A stretch of 55,004 nt of DNA from Methylococcaceae bacterium (lineage in GTDB: Bacteria > Pseudomonadota > Gammaproteobacteria > Methylococcales > Methylomonadaceae): positions 1 through 55,004 of the forward strand of contig SPJM01000248.1 in the NCBI GenBank assembly GCA_006844585.1. The letters run 5' to 3'. The notes beneath the pieces are model-generated. The model did not search any database. It was not told where the DNA came from and worked only from the letters and a program-made list of their open reading frames with translations. A program made the position numbers and the translations under genes. Shown here piece after piece: positions 1 to 10,100 of the stretch. The stretch's first letter is position 1. Each line of letters starts with the position of its first letter.

Positions 1-17
1 TGTCGGTTTTTTTTACA
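1..17 (+). promoter_or_regulatory. PEP-CTERM upstream activator box (UAS)
   Basis: TGTCGGTTTTTTTTACA is the reverse complement of the TGTAAAAAAAACTGACA-type boxes found upstream of the two minus-strand PEP-CTERM genes at 32-34 kb, with one base change. It has the same orientation relative to its gene as those copies. Its inner edge lies 65 bp from the GG of the sigma-54 promoter at 81-96. I infer an enhancer-binding site, possibly for a PrsR-type regulator. That regulator is known to work with exosortase systems in other bacteria, but it is not encoded here. Confidence 0.7.
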
Positions 18-80
18 TGTAGTGGAAATTGTGTTTTTTGGTATTTTATAATGTATTGTTTTTTATAAAAAAATTATATT

Positions 81-96
81 TGGCATGAGGTGTGCA
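81..96 (+). promoter_or_regulatory. sigma-54 (RpoN) promoter of the PEP-CTERM gene
   Basis: TGGCATGAGGTGTGCA contains GG-N10-GC, the invariant -24/-12 pair of sigma-54 promoters. Transcription would start near 107, giving a leader of about 95 nt before the gene at 202. The box at 1-17 sits at enhancer distance upstream. Confidence 0.75.
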
Positions 97-201
97 TTTA
101 TTTGTGAGATTGAAGTGGATTAAGGCCATTGTAGTTTTTTACAATTAAAGAACCTACTGTTGGTAGATGGCTTTTAGATTAAAATTATTTGGGAGTAGAT
201 A

Positions 202-1176
202 ATGAAAAACAAACTGTTATTAGTGAGCAGTCTTTCTATAGGCTTGGGGTTTTCTAGCATCCTCAGCGCTATAGAGTTTGACATAGATGGCGTGGGTGGT
301 TCTGATGGCGATTTGGTAGCATTTGACTGGGCGCCGGGAAATTTTTTGGCTGTGGATTCTGTGCCGGTTAGTGGTTTGCCATTTACTGGTTATTATCAAG
401 CCGAGTTGACTACTTTAAATTTTGACGGTTTTAATGTGGATGTCATTGAGGGCGCAGGAGGGCCGTATGAAATTACAGCTTGGGTTAAGTTAAATGAAGT
501 TGTTTTAAGTGGTATTAATTTAGATGCTGACCCTTTTCTTGAATTAGTCAACTTTTCGCATATAGGCGGAACTTTTGAAATTTATTATGATGACTTTTCA
601 GGTGGGACTGTTGATGCTAATGAATTTACCGGAAATTCCGGGCTTGGTTATCGTGATGGCAAGATGATTTTAACAGGTAATATACGCCCTGAGCAGTTTG
701 GGGCGCTTTTTACAGCTGACGAAGGTGCACCTGTTGCACTGGATCAATTTCCGCCTAATAACTTGCCCGATATTTTTACTGTAGATGGGTTTGGCTCTAC
801 GGAAATGGAAATAGTTTCGAAAGCCGGGGACTATGATACTGATTTTTTTCTTCCAAATAATCCAAACGCAACCATTTTTCAAGACTTTAACGCAACATTG
901 GAAACGCCGTTTAATAGTGTTAATCCATCAACATCGATAGAGAGCGATGGTGGTCCAATTGCTCCGAATTATGGACCGGCTTTTACTGTTCCGGGGTTTG
1001 TTGACCCAATTGTTGTAAACGGTGCGTTTGACCCTGCCGTCACCTCTCCAGGCACACAAGATTTTCATTTTGAAACTGATGGAAATGCGAGTATTTCTGT
1101 TCCTGAACCAACGAATTTTGCTTTGATGGGTTTGGGTTTGATGTTATTAGGCTTGAAAGGTAGACGTAAAGCTTAA
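202..1176 (+). CDS. PEP-CTERM sorting domain exported protein
   Basis: This is a 324-residue exported protein. It starts with a signal peptide (Lys-rich start, hydrophobic residues 5-22) and ends with a PEP-CTERM signal: VPEPTNFALMGLGLMLLG followed by KGRRKA. In known families this tail is cut by exosortase at the envelope and the protein goes to the surface or matrix. The body is acidic, rich in Gly, Asp and Phe, and shows no enzyme motif I recognise. A GGGAG ribosome site precedes the ATG. The gene stands alone, with a UAS and sigma-54 promoter upstream and a strong terminator downstream. Its substrate or ligand cannot be read from the sequence. No exosortase gene is in the window. Confidence 0.88.
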   Translation: MKNKLLLVSSLSIGLGFSSILSAIEFDIDGVGGSDGDLVAFDWAPGNFLAVDSVPVSGLPFTGYYQAELTTLNFDGFNVDVIEGAGGPYEITAWVKLNEVVLSGINLDADPFLELVNFSHIGGTFEIYYDDFSGGTVDANEFTGNSGLGYRDGKMILTGNIRPEQFGALFTADEGAPVALDQFPPNNLPDIFTVDGFGSTEMEIVSKAGDYDTDFFLPNNPNATIFQDFNATLETPFNSVNPSTSIESDGGPIAPNYGPAFTVPGFVDPIVVNGAFDPAVTSPGTQDFHFETDGNASISVPEPTNFALMGLGLMLLGLKGRRKA

Positions 1177-1204
1177 TTTAAACCATTAAGCGAGAATGAA
1201 ATTT

Positions 1205-1238
1205 AAGGGAGTAGCTCCTAGAGTTGCTCCCTTTTTTT
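1205..1238 (+). terminator. Rho-independent terminator after the PEP-CTERM gene
   Basis: AAGGGAGTAGCTC, a CTA loop, then GAGTTGCTCCCTT form a 13-bp stem with two G-U pairs, followed directly by a run of seven T. It ends the transcript of the gene at 202-1176. Confidence 0.92.
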
Positions 1239-1349
1239 GTGCATAAAATGGGTAAAATTGGTATTCATTCTTATAATAGAGTTAATTTTGAATTATAGTT
1301 AAGATAAGTTTAAATATTTTTTTAAATCAATTCTAAGATTGGTGATGAA

Positions 1350-2987
1350 ATGGCAATAAAAAAGCACGAATTAGCAAATCAACCCTGGGATGCAGTGGTT
1401 ATTGGCACCGGCATGGGCGGCGCTGCCTGCGGTTATGAATTAGCCAAAGCCGGGAAAAAAGTGCTTTTTCTGGAAAAAGGCAAGTCACATTTATCAGGTT
1501 CAGATAGTTTGACAGGGAGTTATGCTGAAGAGTATTGGGGGATTTTTGAAAAGGATGAGCAACAAAAAAGTAATATACTCAAGAAAGCCGGTCGTTGGTT
1601 TACCCCGATAGTCGATACTACCGAACAAAAAATCAGTAGTCGCTTTTTCCCTTTTGCCGGCGTAGGGTCCGGCGGGTCAAGTACTTTGTACGGGATGGTC
1701 ATGCAGCGCTTTTCGCCGGATGATTTTACGCCATCAGTGAATTATAAAAATGCTGAGGGCGCTTGTTTGCCGGAACAATGGCCTATTCAATATTCAGATT
1801 TACGTCAATACTATAAAAAGGTAGAGGCGCTGTTTGAAGCGCGTGGAGAGCTGGACCCATTAAGAAAGGACTATCTTGATCCGATTGCAGCAAGAGCGCC
1901 TATTGCAGAAGATGATTTTTCCGGTGAGTTATATCAACATTTTCAACAGCAAGGTTTGAATCCCTATCAACCGCCGATTGCCTGCGATTTCGTGGAGGGC
2001 TGTTTAAATTGTCAGGGTTTTATTTGCCCGAAAAACTGTAAAAATGACAGCGCCAAAATATTTTTGCAGCCTGCGCTGGCAGAATTCAGTGCTGAGCTGT
2101 TAGATGAATGCCAAGTATTAAAGTTGGAAGCTGAAAAAGATAGGGTCACTTCGATTGTTTGTCAGTGGCGAGATCAAGAAATTGTTATAAACGGTGATTT
2201 GATTATTTTGGCGGCCGGTGCTTTGGAAACGCCTAATATTTTAGCGCATTCAACATCCACGGATTGGCCTCAAGGATTGGCAAATCAATCCGGTATGGTT
2301 GGGAAAAATTTAATGCGTAATCTTTATGATTTGTATTTTGTTTTTGCTAAACGAAAAGTGGGTCATGATGGGCCTAAAGAACTTTATTTAACGGATTTTT
2401 ATACCCCGGAAGCCGGTAAATTAGGCATCATTCAGTCGTTTGGATTTTTGTCGCCAAAATCAACGATTGAGGGAATGGAAAATGATATTCAATACAGCAG
2501 CGTTTCATTTTTGCTGCCTATTTTCAAAGTTTTTAAACCGCTGACTCTGCTTTTCATCAAACTTATGTTTTCCAGAATGTTTATTTTGGTGACCACTTCC
2601 GAAGACATGCCCTATGAAGACAATCAGATTTTTCCATCTGAACAGCCGGGCGGCTCAATCGCATTCCGATATAAAGCGCGGAAATTCGATTTGGATAGAA
2701 TTTCTCGCTTGAGAAATCACATGAAAACAATTCTAAAGCCCTATCGCGCTTTTTTGATGAAGCAAGCTGATCAAAATAAAAACTTTATTGCGTTGGCCTG
2801 TGGCACCTGTCGCTTTGGCGACGATCCGAAAACCAGTGTTTGTGATGCCGATAATAAAGCTCATGGCCTTGAAAATCTGTATATTGTTGATGCCTCATTT
2901 TTTCCCAGTAATCCCGGTCTTAATTCCGGTTTAACGGTTGCGGCCAATGCTTTACGCGTTGCGGATAAAATTCTGGGTAGGTCGTAA
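1350..2987 (+). CDS. GMC-family FAD-dependent oxidoreductase
   Basis: This 545-residue flavoprotein has an N-terminal dinucleotide-binding motif (VVIGTGMGGAACGYELAKAG, about residues 16-35) ending in an acidic strand (FLEKGK). The FAD/substrate region carries GVGSGGSSTLYG, and the C-terminal GMC block reads ACGTCRFGDDPKTS then NLYIVDASFFPSNPGLNSG. These are the marks of the glucose-methanol-choline oxidoreductase family, which oxidises alcohol groups. There is no signal peptide, so it is probably cytoplasmic or peripherally bound. Odd point: around residues 212-232 there is a Cys cluster (CDFVEGC, LNC, FIC, KNC) that could bind a metal or Fe-S centre. The substrate is unknown. The stop codon abuts a palindromic repeat element. 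Confidence 0.85.
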   Translation: MAIKKHELANQPWDAVVIGTGMGGAACGYELAKAGKKVLFLEKGKSHLSGSDSLTGSYAEEYWGIFEKDEQQKSNILKKAGRWFTPIVDTTEQKISSRFFPFAGVGSGGSSTLYGMVMQRFSPDDFTPSVNYKNAEGACLPEQWPIQYSDLRQYYKKVEALFEARGELDPLRKDYLDPIAARAPIAEDDFSGELYQHFQQQGLNPYQPPIACDFVEGCLNCQGFICPKNCKNDSAKIFLQPALAEFSAELLDECQVLKLEAEKDRVTSIVCQWRDQEIVINGDLIILAAGALETPNILAHSTSTDWPQGLANQSGMVGKNLMRNLYDLYFVFAKRKVGHDGPKELYLTDFYTPEAGKLGIIQSFGFLSPKSTIEGMENDIQYSSVSFLLPIFKVFKPLTLLFIKLMFSRMFILVTTSEDMPYEDNQIFPSEQPGGSIAFRYKARKFDLDRISRLRNHMKTILKPYRAFLMKQADQNKNFIALACGTCRFGDDPKTSVCDADNKAHGLENLYIVDASFFPSNPGLNSGLTVAANALRVADKILGRS

Positions 2988-3153
2988 ATATACTTCGCGC
3001 GACCACGGTTGCGGTTTTCTAGCGGCTGTTTTTGACCGATAGCGGCGTTGCTGAAACAGTTACATAGCCAGCTATGCGCCTGTTTCAGCGCCTTGCTCTC
3101 GGTCAAAAAAAACTCGCTATAAAATCCGCAACCGTAACCGCGCGAAGTATATT
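2987..3153. repeat. 167-bp full-length palindromic element (MITE-like)
   Basis: The left half begins AATATACTTCGCGCG and the right half ends CGCGCGAAGTATATT. The two arms match along nearly the whole 167 bp (for example GAAACAGTTACATAGCCAGC against GCTATGCGCCTGTTTC), so the transcript could fold into one long hairpin. The first base is also the last base of the GMC stop codon. Internal blocks resemble the repeat at 10437-10730, which suggests a related family. No transposase gene is present. Confidence 0.85.
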
Positions 3154-3210
3154 GTCCTTTCAATGTTCATATTGATATGATGATTGAATTTTCAGTCATT
3201 CGTTGGATAA

Positions 3211-5217
3211 GTGCAAAAACAATTCAAAATTCAAAGTCGTTATCAACCGGCGGGCGATCAACCTCAAGCGATTAAAGAGCTGGTTGAAGGGTTGGGCGAC
3301 GGCGAAGTCCATCAAACCTTATTAGGGGTTACCGGTTCAGGTAAAACTTTTACCATGGCTAATGTTATTGAGCAAAGCGGTCGGCCTGCAATGATTTTAG
3401 CCCCTAATAAAACGTTGGCTGCGCAATTGTATGGCGAAATGAAAGAGTTCTTCCCTGAAAACAGCGTGGAATATTTTGTTTCGTACTACGATTATTATCA
3501 GCCTGAAGCCTATGTTCCCGCTTCCGATACCTTTATTGATAAAGACGCTTCGCTCAATGAACATATAGAACAAATGCGCTTATCCGCGACTAAGGCATTG
3601 ATTGAACGTGAAGACACCATTGTCGTTGCGACTGTTTCTGCTATTTACGGCTTGGGCGAGCCGGAATCTTATTTTCAAATGGTGTTGCACTTGGTGCGCG
3701 GCGACCTGATTAAGCAGCGGGATATTCTCAGGCGCTTGGCGGAAATGCAATATACCCGCAATGATATTGAATTACGCCGTGCTACTTATCGAGTGAGGGG
3801 CGATGTAATCGATGTTTTTCCTGCGGAGTCGGAAGATCAAGCTATTCGTATCGAATTATTTGATGATGAAGTTGAAAGGTTATCGATGTTCGATCCGTTA
3901 ACGGGCGAAGTGACGCAGCGCTTGGCGCGTTATACCATTTATCCTAAAAATCATTATGTTACCCCTAGAGAGCAATTATTAAATGCGGTTGAAGCGATTA
4001 AGGTTGAGTTAGCCGAACGCTTAGAACATTTGCGTAATGATCATAAGCTGGTTGAGGCGCAACGTTTAGAACAACGCACTTTATTTGATATTGAAATGAT
4101 ACTGGAAGTGGGCTATTGCTCTGGCATAGAGAATTATTCGCGTTATTTATCAGGGCGTGGTCAAGGCGAGTCGCCGCCTACGATGTTTGATTATTTACCG
4201 GATAATGCTTTGGTGATTATTGATGAAAGCCATGTCACTGTCCCACAGGTCGGCGCCATGTATAAGGGAGATCGGTCACGGAAAGAAACATTAGTGGAAT
4301 ATGGGTTTAGATTGCCTTCAGCGTTAGATAACAGGCCGCTGACTTTTGAGGAGTTTGAACAAAAATCGTCGCAAAGAATTTATGTATCCGCCACTCCCGG
4401 ACCCTATGAGAAAGAGCATTCCGGGGTATTTGTCGAGCAAGTTGTGCGACCTACCGGATTGTTAGATCCTATAGTGGAAGTCCGCCCGGCGGCGACTCAA
4501 GTTGATGATTTATTATCTGAGATTAATCTGAGAGTGGTTAATAATGAACGAGTTTTAGTGACGACCTTAACCAAGCGAATGTCAGAGGATTTAACCGACT
4601 ATTTAATGGAGCATAATGTACGGGTGCGTTATTTGCACTCGGATATTGATACGGTGGAAAGAGTGGAAATTATTCGCGACTTAAGGTTAGGGCAATTTGA
4701 TGTATTGGTCGGTATTAATCTGCTGCGTGAGGGGCTGGATATTCCCGAAGTGTCGTTAGTCGCCATTTTAGATGCGGATAAAGAGGGCTTTTTACGTTCT
4801 GTTGTCTCTTTAGTTCAAACCATCGGGCGGGCGGCGCGAAATGCTAACGGCAAAGCTATTTTATACGGCGATAAAGTCACCCGCTCTATGGCTCAGGCAA
4901 TTGATGAAACGGAAAGGCGACGCGAAAAGCAGACTGAATTTAATTCGGCCAATAAAATACAGCCGAAAACCATATACAAGTCGGTAACGGATATATTGGA
5001 AGTGGCTATTCCGGGCGCTGGCGCCAATATCAATTCAGCCAAACAACAAGTGGCTGAGCCTAAAGCTGACTATAAAGCGTTGTCGCCTAAGCAGTTGGCC
5101 AAAAAAATTAAACAATTAGAAGATCAAATGTATGTGCATGCCAAAAATCTGGAATTTGAAGATGCTGCGCGGATAAGAGACGAATTAAAACAATTACAAC
5201 AAAACGTTATGCAATAA
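3211..5217 (+). CDS. uvrB: UvrABC excinuclease subunit B
   Basis: UvrB is the damage-verifying helicase-like subunit of nucleotide excision repair. The 668-residue product matches the family over its full length: Walker A (GVTGSGKT, about residues 39-46), the [12 protein letters not shown] beta-hairpin that clamps DNA, DESH Walker B, the [12 protein letters not shown] and [15 protein letters not shown] helicase motifs, the QTIGRAARN motif VI, and a C-terminal UVR domain ([23 protein letters not shown]) that contacts UvrC. The start is GTG at 3211, which gives the usual MxKxFK N-terminus; the ribosome site is weak. One detail: the stretch usually written FLRSERSL reads FLRSVVSL here. It stands alone between two unrelated genes. 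Confidence 0.98.
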   Translation: MQKQFKIQSRYQPAGDQPQAIKELVEGLGDGEVHQTLLGVTGSGKTFTMANVIEQSGRPAMILAPNKTLAAQLYGEMKEFFPENSVEYFVSYYDYYQPEAYVPASDTFIDKDASLNEHIEQMRLSATKALIEREDTIVVATVSAIYGLGEPESYFQMVLHLVRGDLIKQRDILRRLAEMQYTRNDIELRRATYRVRGDVIDVFPAESEDQAIRIELFDDEVERLSMFDPLTGEVTQRLARYTIYPKNHYVTPREQLLNAVEAIKVELAERLEHLRNDHKLVEAQRLEQRTLFDIEMILEVGYCSGIENYSRYLSGRGQGESPPTMFDYLPDNALVIIDESHVTVPQVGAMYKGDRSRKETLVEYGFRLPSALDNRPLTFEEFEQKSSQRIYVSATPGPYEKEHSGVFVEQVVRPTGLLDPIVEVRPAATQVDDLLSEINLRVVNNERVLVTTLTKRMSEDLTDYLMEHNVRVRYLHSDIDTVERVEIIRDLRLGQFDVLVGINLLREGLDIPEVSLVAILDADKEGFLRSVVSLVQTIGRAARNANGKAILYGDKVTRSMAQAIDETERRREKQTEFNSANKIQPKTIYKSVTDILEVAIPGAGANINSAKQQVAEPKADYKALSPKQLAKKIKQLEDQMYVHAKNLEFEDAARIRDELKQLQQNVMQ

Positions 5218-5341
5218 TAAGTTAAAGAGAAATTATTAAATTATATAAGTAAATTGGTGTACTATTACGTTTGTACGGCATAATATGCTGGGATAATAAT
5301 AGAGAAATTACTTTAAAAATAAATATACAAAAGGTATGGCA

Positions 5342-6163
5342 ATGAGTTTATTTAAACAGATATTTAATGCGATAGGATTCCAAGCTCCGGATGCGAATGG
5401 ATATTATGATCCATCTGTTTATAAGGAAGAATCCTCTCAACAGAATAATGATTCTCAACTGTCAGGTGTAGAACGCTATTTACAGAAAAAAAACAAAGCA
5501 AATCAAGGGGCTGAATTGACTGGCGTTGCAAAGTACCTGGCGAAAAAACAAGAGGAGCAAGAAGAAAGCAGATTGGCTGCTGATATAAAGTTAACCGGCG
5601 TCGAGAAATATTTGCAGAAAAAGCAACAACAAGCGCCGAAAGCCGTCGATGTTAAAGAAGAGAAAGCGCCGACTAAACCGTTAACCGGCGTTGAAAAATA
5701 TTTGGCGAGTAGTCAAAAAAAACCGGCGCCTCCGGTGGTCAAGAAAGCGACTGGCGTTGATAAATATTTGGCAAAAAAGCCGAAGGCGGAAGCGAAACCG
5801 GTTAAAAAAACGCAAGAAGTTGAAGAAAAGCCTAAAGAAATTGAACCTGAGCCTGTTCCGGTTGTTGAATCTGCAGTCGAGGTTGTTGAAGAAACGAAAG
5901 TAGAAGAAGTGGTGGAGACGGTTGAGCAACAGGCGTCGGAAATCAACGAAGAGCCGCAAGAAGCAAGTTCAGATCAGGGATTAATTAATTTAGCAATTCA
6001 TGCTGAGCAATGTCAGGCCGTTACTCAGAAAGGTACGCAATGTCGGCGTAAATCCAATCTGGAAATTAGAGATCAAGTTGTCGATAATAAAAAGTATAAA
6101 TTTGCTGTTTGCAGTCAGCATAACAACGATGACTTTACGCCATTAGCCGAGTTCTTGCAGTAA
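5342..6163 (+). CDS. GVxKYL-repeat protein with C-terminal Cys/His (DUF5763-like) domain
   Basis: I cannot name a function for this protein of about 273 residues. It carries five copies of a short motif, [L/T]TGVxxYLxKK (GVERYLQKK, GVAKYLAKK, GVEKYLQKK, GVEKYLASS, GVDKYLAKK), separated by charged linkers. A Glu/Val/Pro-rich spacer follows, then a C-terminal Cys/His unit: CQAVTQKGTQCRRK and later CSQH. This C-x8-C...C-x2-H pattern resembles the small DUF5763 domain, a probable zinc-binding fold. There is no signal peptide. I chose the ATG at 5342 because AAGG at 5331-5334 is correctly spaced for it; ATG 5336 is too close. The repeats could be peptide docking sites; that is inference. Confidence 0.75.
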   Translation: MSLFKQIFNAIGFQAPDANGYYDPSVYKEESSQQNNDSQLSGVERYLQKKNKANQGAELTGVAKYLAKKQEEQEESRLAADIKLTGVEKYLQKKQQQAPKAVDVKEEKAPTKPLTGVEKYLASSQKKPAPPVVKKATGVDKYLAKKPKAEAKPVKKTQEVEEKPKEIEPEPVPVVESAVEVVEETKVEEVVETVEQQASEINEEPQEASSDQGLINLAIHAEQCQAVTQKGTQCRRKSNLEIRDQVVDNKKYKFAVCSQHNNDDFTPLAEFLQ

Positions 6164-7129
6164 TCTTTTAAAAAGGCATTGTTGTTTGCTTGAATGGAAG
6201 CAGGCAAACAACAGCCGATAGAAAACTGCAATCGGTCGAGTGAAGTATGACTGTAGCTTATTTCTATCATGTGATCGGCGCAACTAGCGCCTCACCAGAT
6301 AAATAATTGATAAATCGGGGCGTAGGCTTTAGCCTGCATAACTGGCTATTCATGCAGGCTAAAGCTTAAGCGCCAAGTTTTTATATTATTAATTATTTAG
6401 AGAGTGAGTGCTAGATGGCTTTCTCAGTGGACAGTTGTTTCAAATCTTTTTGAATTCTAATTTATTCAACAAACTGCATATGTCTGTCTAATCCCTTAGA
6501 TGTTACTTATGCCATCATCAAACTTTCAATTTCCATTCAGGCATACACGCTTGAATATTATGTTCTGTACCTTACACCCGCCTATAAAAAAGCTGAGTAG
6601 CGAAGCGACAAAAAAACAATAAAAAGAACTATTCCGCAGTAAATACTTAAATTAGCTTGTACAATAAAAAATAATAGTTGACGCGGCTTTGGATTGATAG
6701 TGGGTAAAAGGAGATATGCTTCAAATATATAATGAGCATTTTTGATGTTATGCTTGACTCTGTTGATAACTGAACTAATCTTGTAATATGATAGAACTCA
6801 GTTTTTAATTATTTTCGCCAGTTGATGCTTAACTAGTTGAGTGAAAAGGAAATTATTACTTTGTTTGTTAGGCGTGTTAAAGCTTCGGATCGGATTCTGT
6901 GCTTTTTCTCAGAAGTTTAGGGCTTCTAAGACGCATTAGCAGCTTATTGAATAGCAGAGACTTAATAAAGTATAAATAAAAAACGTGTTCAAATATAGAA
7001 ATTATTAAATTTAGTTTAGAAACTTCAACCGTAATAGACAAAGAGAAGAATTTATCATAACGGTGATTAAAAACCACTGATTACTGATAACGAAATTGAA
7101 TATTCGTATTTTCATGGGAAATCGTCACA
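6164..7129. other. Long gene-free AT-rich interval
   Basis: No convincing gene is seen over 966 bp. It holds a hairpin with a perfect 10-bp stem at 6180-6213 (TGTTGTTTGC / GCAAACAACA) just after the preceding stop; it lacks a T-run, so termination is uncertain. A REP-like palindrome follows at 6316-6374. The remainder is AT-rich and includes the leader of the VCBS gene. A 9-codon open frame at 6716 has a good ribosome site but nothing else to support it. Confidence 0.6.
6316..6374. repeat. REP-like palindrome
   Basis: AGGCTTTAGCCTGCAT pairs with ATGCAGGCTAAAGCTT across a short loop, flanked by GGCG and CGCC. Each arm is also nearly self-complementary (GGCTTTAGCC). It is similar in style to the other extragenic palindromes in the window. 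Confidence 0.75.
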
Positions 7130-10100
7130 ATGTTTAAAAGAGCATCGCTGTTGTTATCAACTATCATTCTCGGTAGCAGTCAAAATATTTATGCCGTATC
7201 AAACACTGTTGCTCCACAAGCAAATAATGATGTTGGGACGGTTGTTGTCGGTTTAACGCCTAATGTATCCGGTAATGTTGTTGCTAATGATTTGTATGGG
7301 ACTTTAGTCACTTTAAATGGTTCTTCGGTTGGCTCCTTTGGAATTTTAACTTTGCAGTCCTCTGGAACGTTTACCTATAGCTTGCTTAATAATTCCAGTA
7401 CTTTGAATTTAGGGCCAGGTGAAGTGGTTACTGAAACTTTCACTTACCAATTGTCGAACAACTTCGGTCAAAGTGATAACGCTAGCATTATTATAGAAAT
7501 CCAAGGTAATCCTTTAGTGCCTATTGCGGTTGATGATAATGTTTCGGTGATGGTGAATAGTTCACCTAGCGTTACCGGAAATGTGATGAATAACGATAGT
7601 AATGGTGTAAGTGTTTTTTTAAATTCAGCACAAACCAGCGCCTTCGGCGCCTTACTGTTTAATTTAGATGGAAGCTTTACTTATACCCTAGATGAAGACT
7701 CCGAAGCGGTCACTTCGCTTCAAACAGGTCAGATAGCCACAGACTCATTTACTTATACTTATTCAAATGATACCGGTCAAAGCACAACGGCGACAATCAA
7801 TATTCAAATTATCGGCAATACAGCCACTGTTGAAGCAGAGAATGATTTCGCAACGATAATTTTTAACAATACTGCAGCCTCTGTTACCGGTAATGTGGCT
7901 GATAATGATGAAAATACAACCAATAATGAATCAGTAAAGTTGACCAGTACGCCGGTATCAGAGAAAGGGACTTTGACATTAAACTTGGATGGCGCTTATA
8001 CCTATACTGTCAATCCTGAATCAACGACATTAATCAGTCTTGGCACGGGCGAAATTGTCACCGATGTTTTTCAATATACCTATATTGGATTGACTGGGGA
8101 AGGCGCGTCTGCAGCTTTGACTATCGATATCGTCGGTAATCCGAAAAGCTTAGTAGCTCTGAATGATAATGTTTCAGTGATGGTGAATAATATTCCTTCG
8201 GCTTCCGGTAATGTCATGGGAAATGATCGAAACGGTAGCCAGGTTTTCCTCAATTCAGCTCCAGTGAGTGAATTCGGTTCTTTATTGTTTAATGTTGACG
8301 GCAGTTTTACCTATACCTTAGATGATGACGCTGAAGCCATTTTAGCTTTAAAAACAGGCGAAACGCTTACTGATACCTTTACTTATACATATTCCAGCGA
8401 TACCGGGCAAAGCACTACAGCGGATATTGTCGTGCAGATTATCGGAAATTCAGTAACTGTGGATGCTGAAGATGATTTTGCCACGATTATTTTAAATACC
8501 ATAACATCGGTAAACGGTAATGTAACGCTTAATGACGATAATATCAGTAATAACCCTAATATTAAATTAGTCAGTTCTCCTGTTAGTGATAAAGGGACTT
8601 TAATTTTAAATTCAGACGGGACTTTTAATTATACGGTTAATCAAGAATCTAGTGTGCTGGTTGGGCTTGGAACCGGTCAAATTATTACTGATGTATTCAG
8701 TTATACTTATTTAGACGCTTCCGGAGATGGCGCAACAGCCGCTATAAATATTGAAATAGTGGGCAATCCACAAGGGGTGGCTGCGTTTGATGACACAATA
8801 ATGGTGATTCCTAATGATATTATCGGGGTGTCGGGAAATGTGATGGATAATGACCGAAATGGTTTGCGTGTAGAACTGAATGGTTCTCCTGTCGGCGATT
8901 ACGGATATGTATCATTGCAAGATGACGGTCAATTTGAGTATAACTTATATGAAAATTCGCCGAGTGTTATCAATCTAACAACCGGTCAAGTCGTTTCTGA
9001 TAGCTTTGAATATACTTTGTTTGGTTCAGAAGGACAAACGGTTACGGCAAATATTAGAGCTCAAGTGATAGGTAATGTAGTCGATTCCGGCGGCAATACT
9101 ATTTTTGAACAACCTGAAGATATTCCTTTTGACAATGTCGATGTAGAGTTCAATGATCGTGGCGCTCAGGCCACTCCTTTAAATTCCGGTCGCAATATTA
9201 AAGGGCATTTGCATGATTCCGGGGATAAGGATTGGTATAAATTGACCAGTGCCGGAAATGAAATTATTACTTTGGAAGTTTGTCCGCAAGGCAGCAACTG
9301 TTTCGGTAAGAAGAGTTGGGTGCTGTATGTGTTTGATAGTAATTTGTTAACGCAAGAAATAGAAGAAAGAGAAGTTGCTTTCTCACAATGGCTAAGTCAG
9401 ACGGGATCGGTTTTTGATGAATCGGGCGCAGCATTAATGGAGCCTATATTTGGATTTTCAAATCATATGTATTTAGCTTACCGTAGCGGTTTGTTTCAAG
9501 AAGCTTTAATCGGTGTGGTTGACCCTTGTTTTGATACTTCCAATACGGTTGATATTGGTGTCGGTTCGGGTTCAAGAGATTATTTTATTGCTATTTCCTC
9601 ACCGTTACTGGGCGATGGTAATTCCGGAACGGATGATGGTTGCGGAGCTGGTTCCATTATGTTGGAACGGACAAGAGGTTCAATTTTCGGATCGGATGCC
9701 GCAGGCGAACCTAAAACATATACCATTACCGAGCAGTTTATTACGGTACACCCTAATAGTGATGATCAATACACGATTACAGTAACTGGAACAGGTTTAA
9801 ACCCATTGTTAACCGAAGAGGCAAAAAGTAAATCATCTACATTTGACGCCAAGACAGGCGATCTCATTATTCCTAAAATCAGGATTTTTGACGGCTTGTT
9901 TCAAACTAAGTTAACGTTAAACAACCAATTGGCAAAAAGCGCTGATTCCGGGAACATCAAATTTTATTTAGCTTCTTTAAGTGAAATGTCGCTTGAAGAA
10001 TTAGCGGACTCTTTTCAGGCAACTTTCAACCCTGAAAATTCTCAAGTGATGATTCCTCGGGTAACGGATACCAATTCAGGCAATGCCTATTCAGTCATTA

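Noticed and set aside
4780-4830. UvrB reads FLRSVVSL where FLRSERSL is common
   Set aside because: The position varies between UvrB proteins and all catalytic motifs are intact, so loss of function is not supported.
6877-7077. 66-codon minus-strand frame upstream of the VCBS gene
   Set aside because: AT-rich chance frame without ribosome site or recognisable features.
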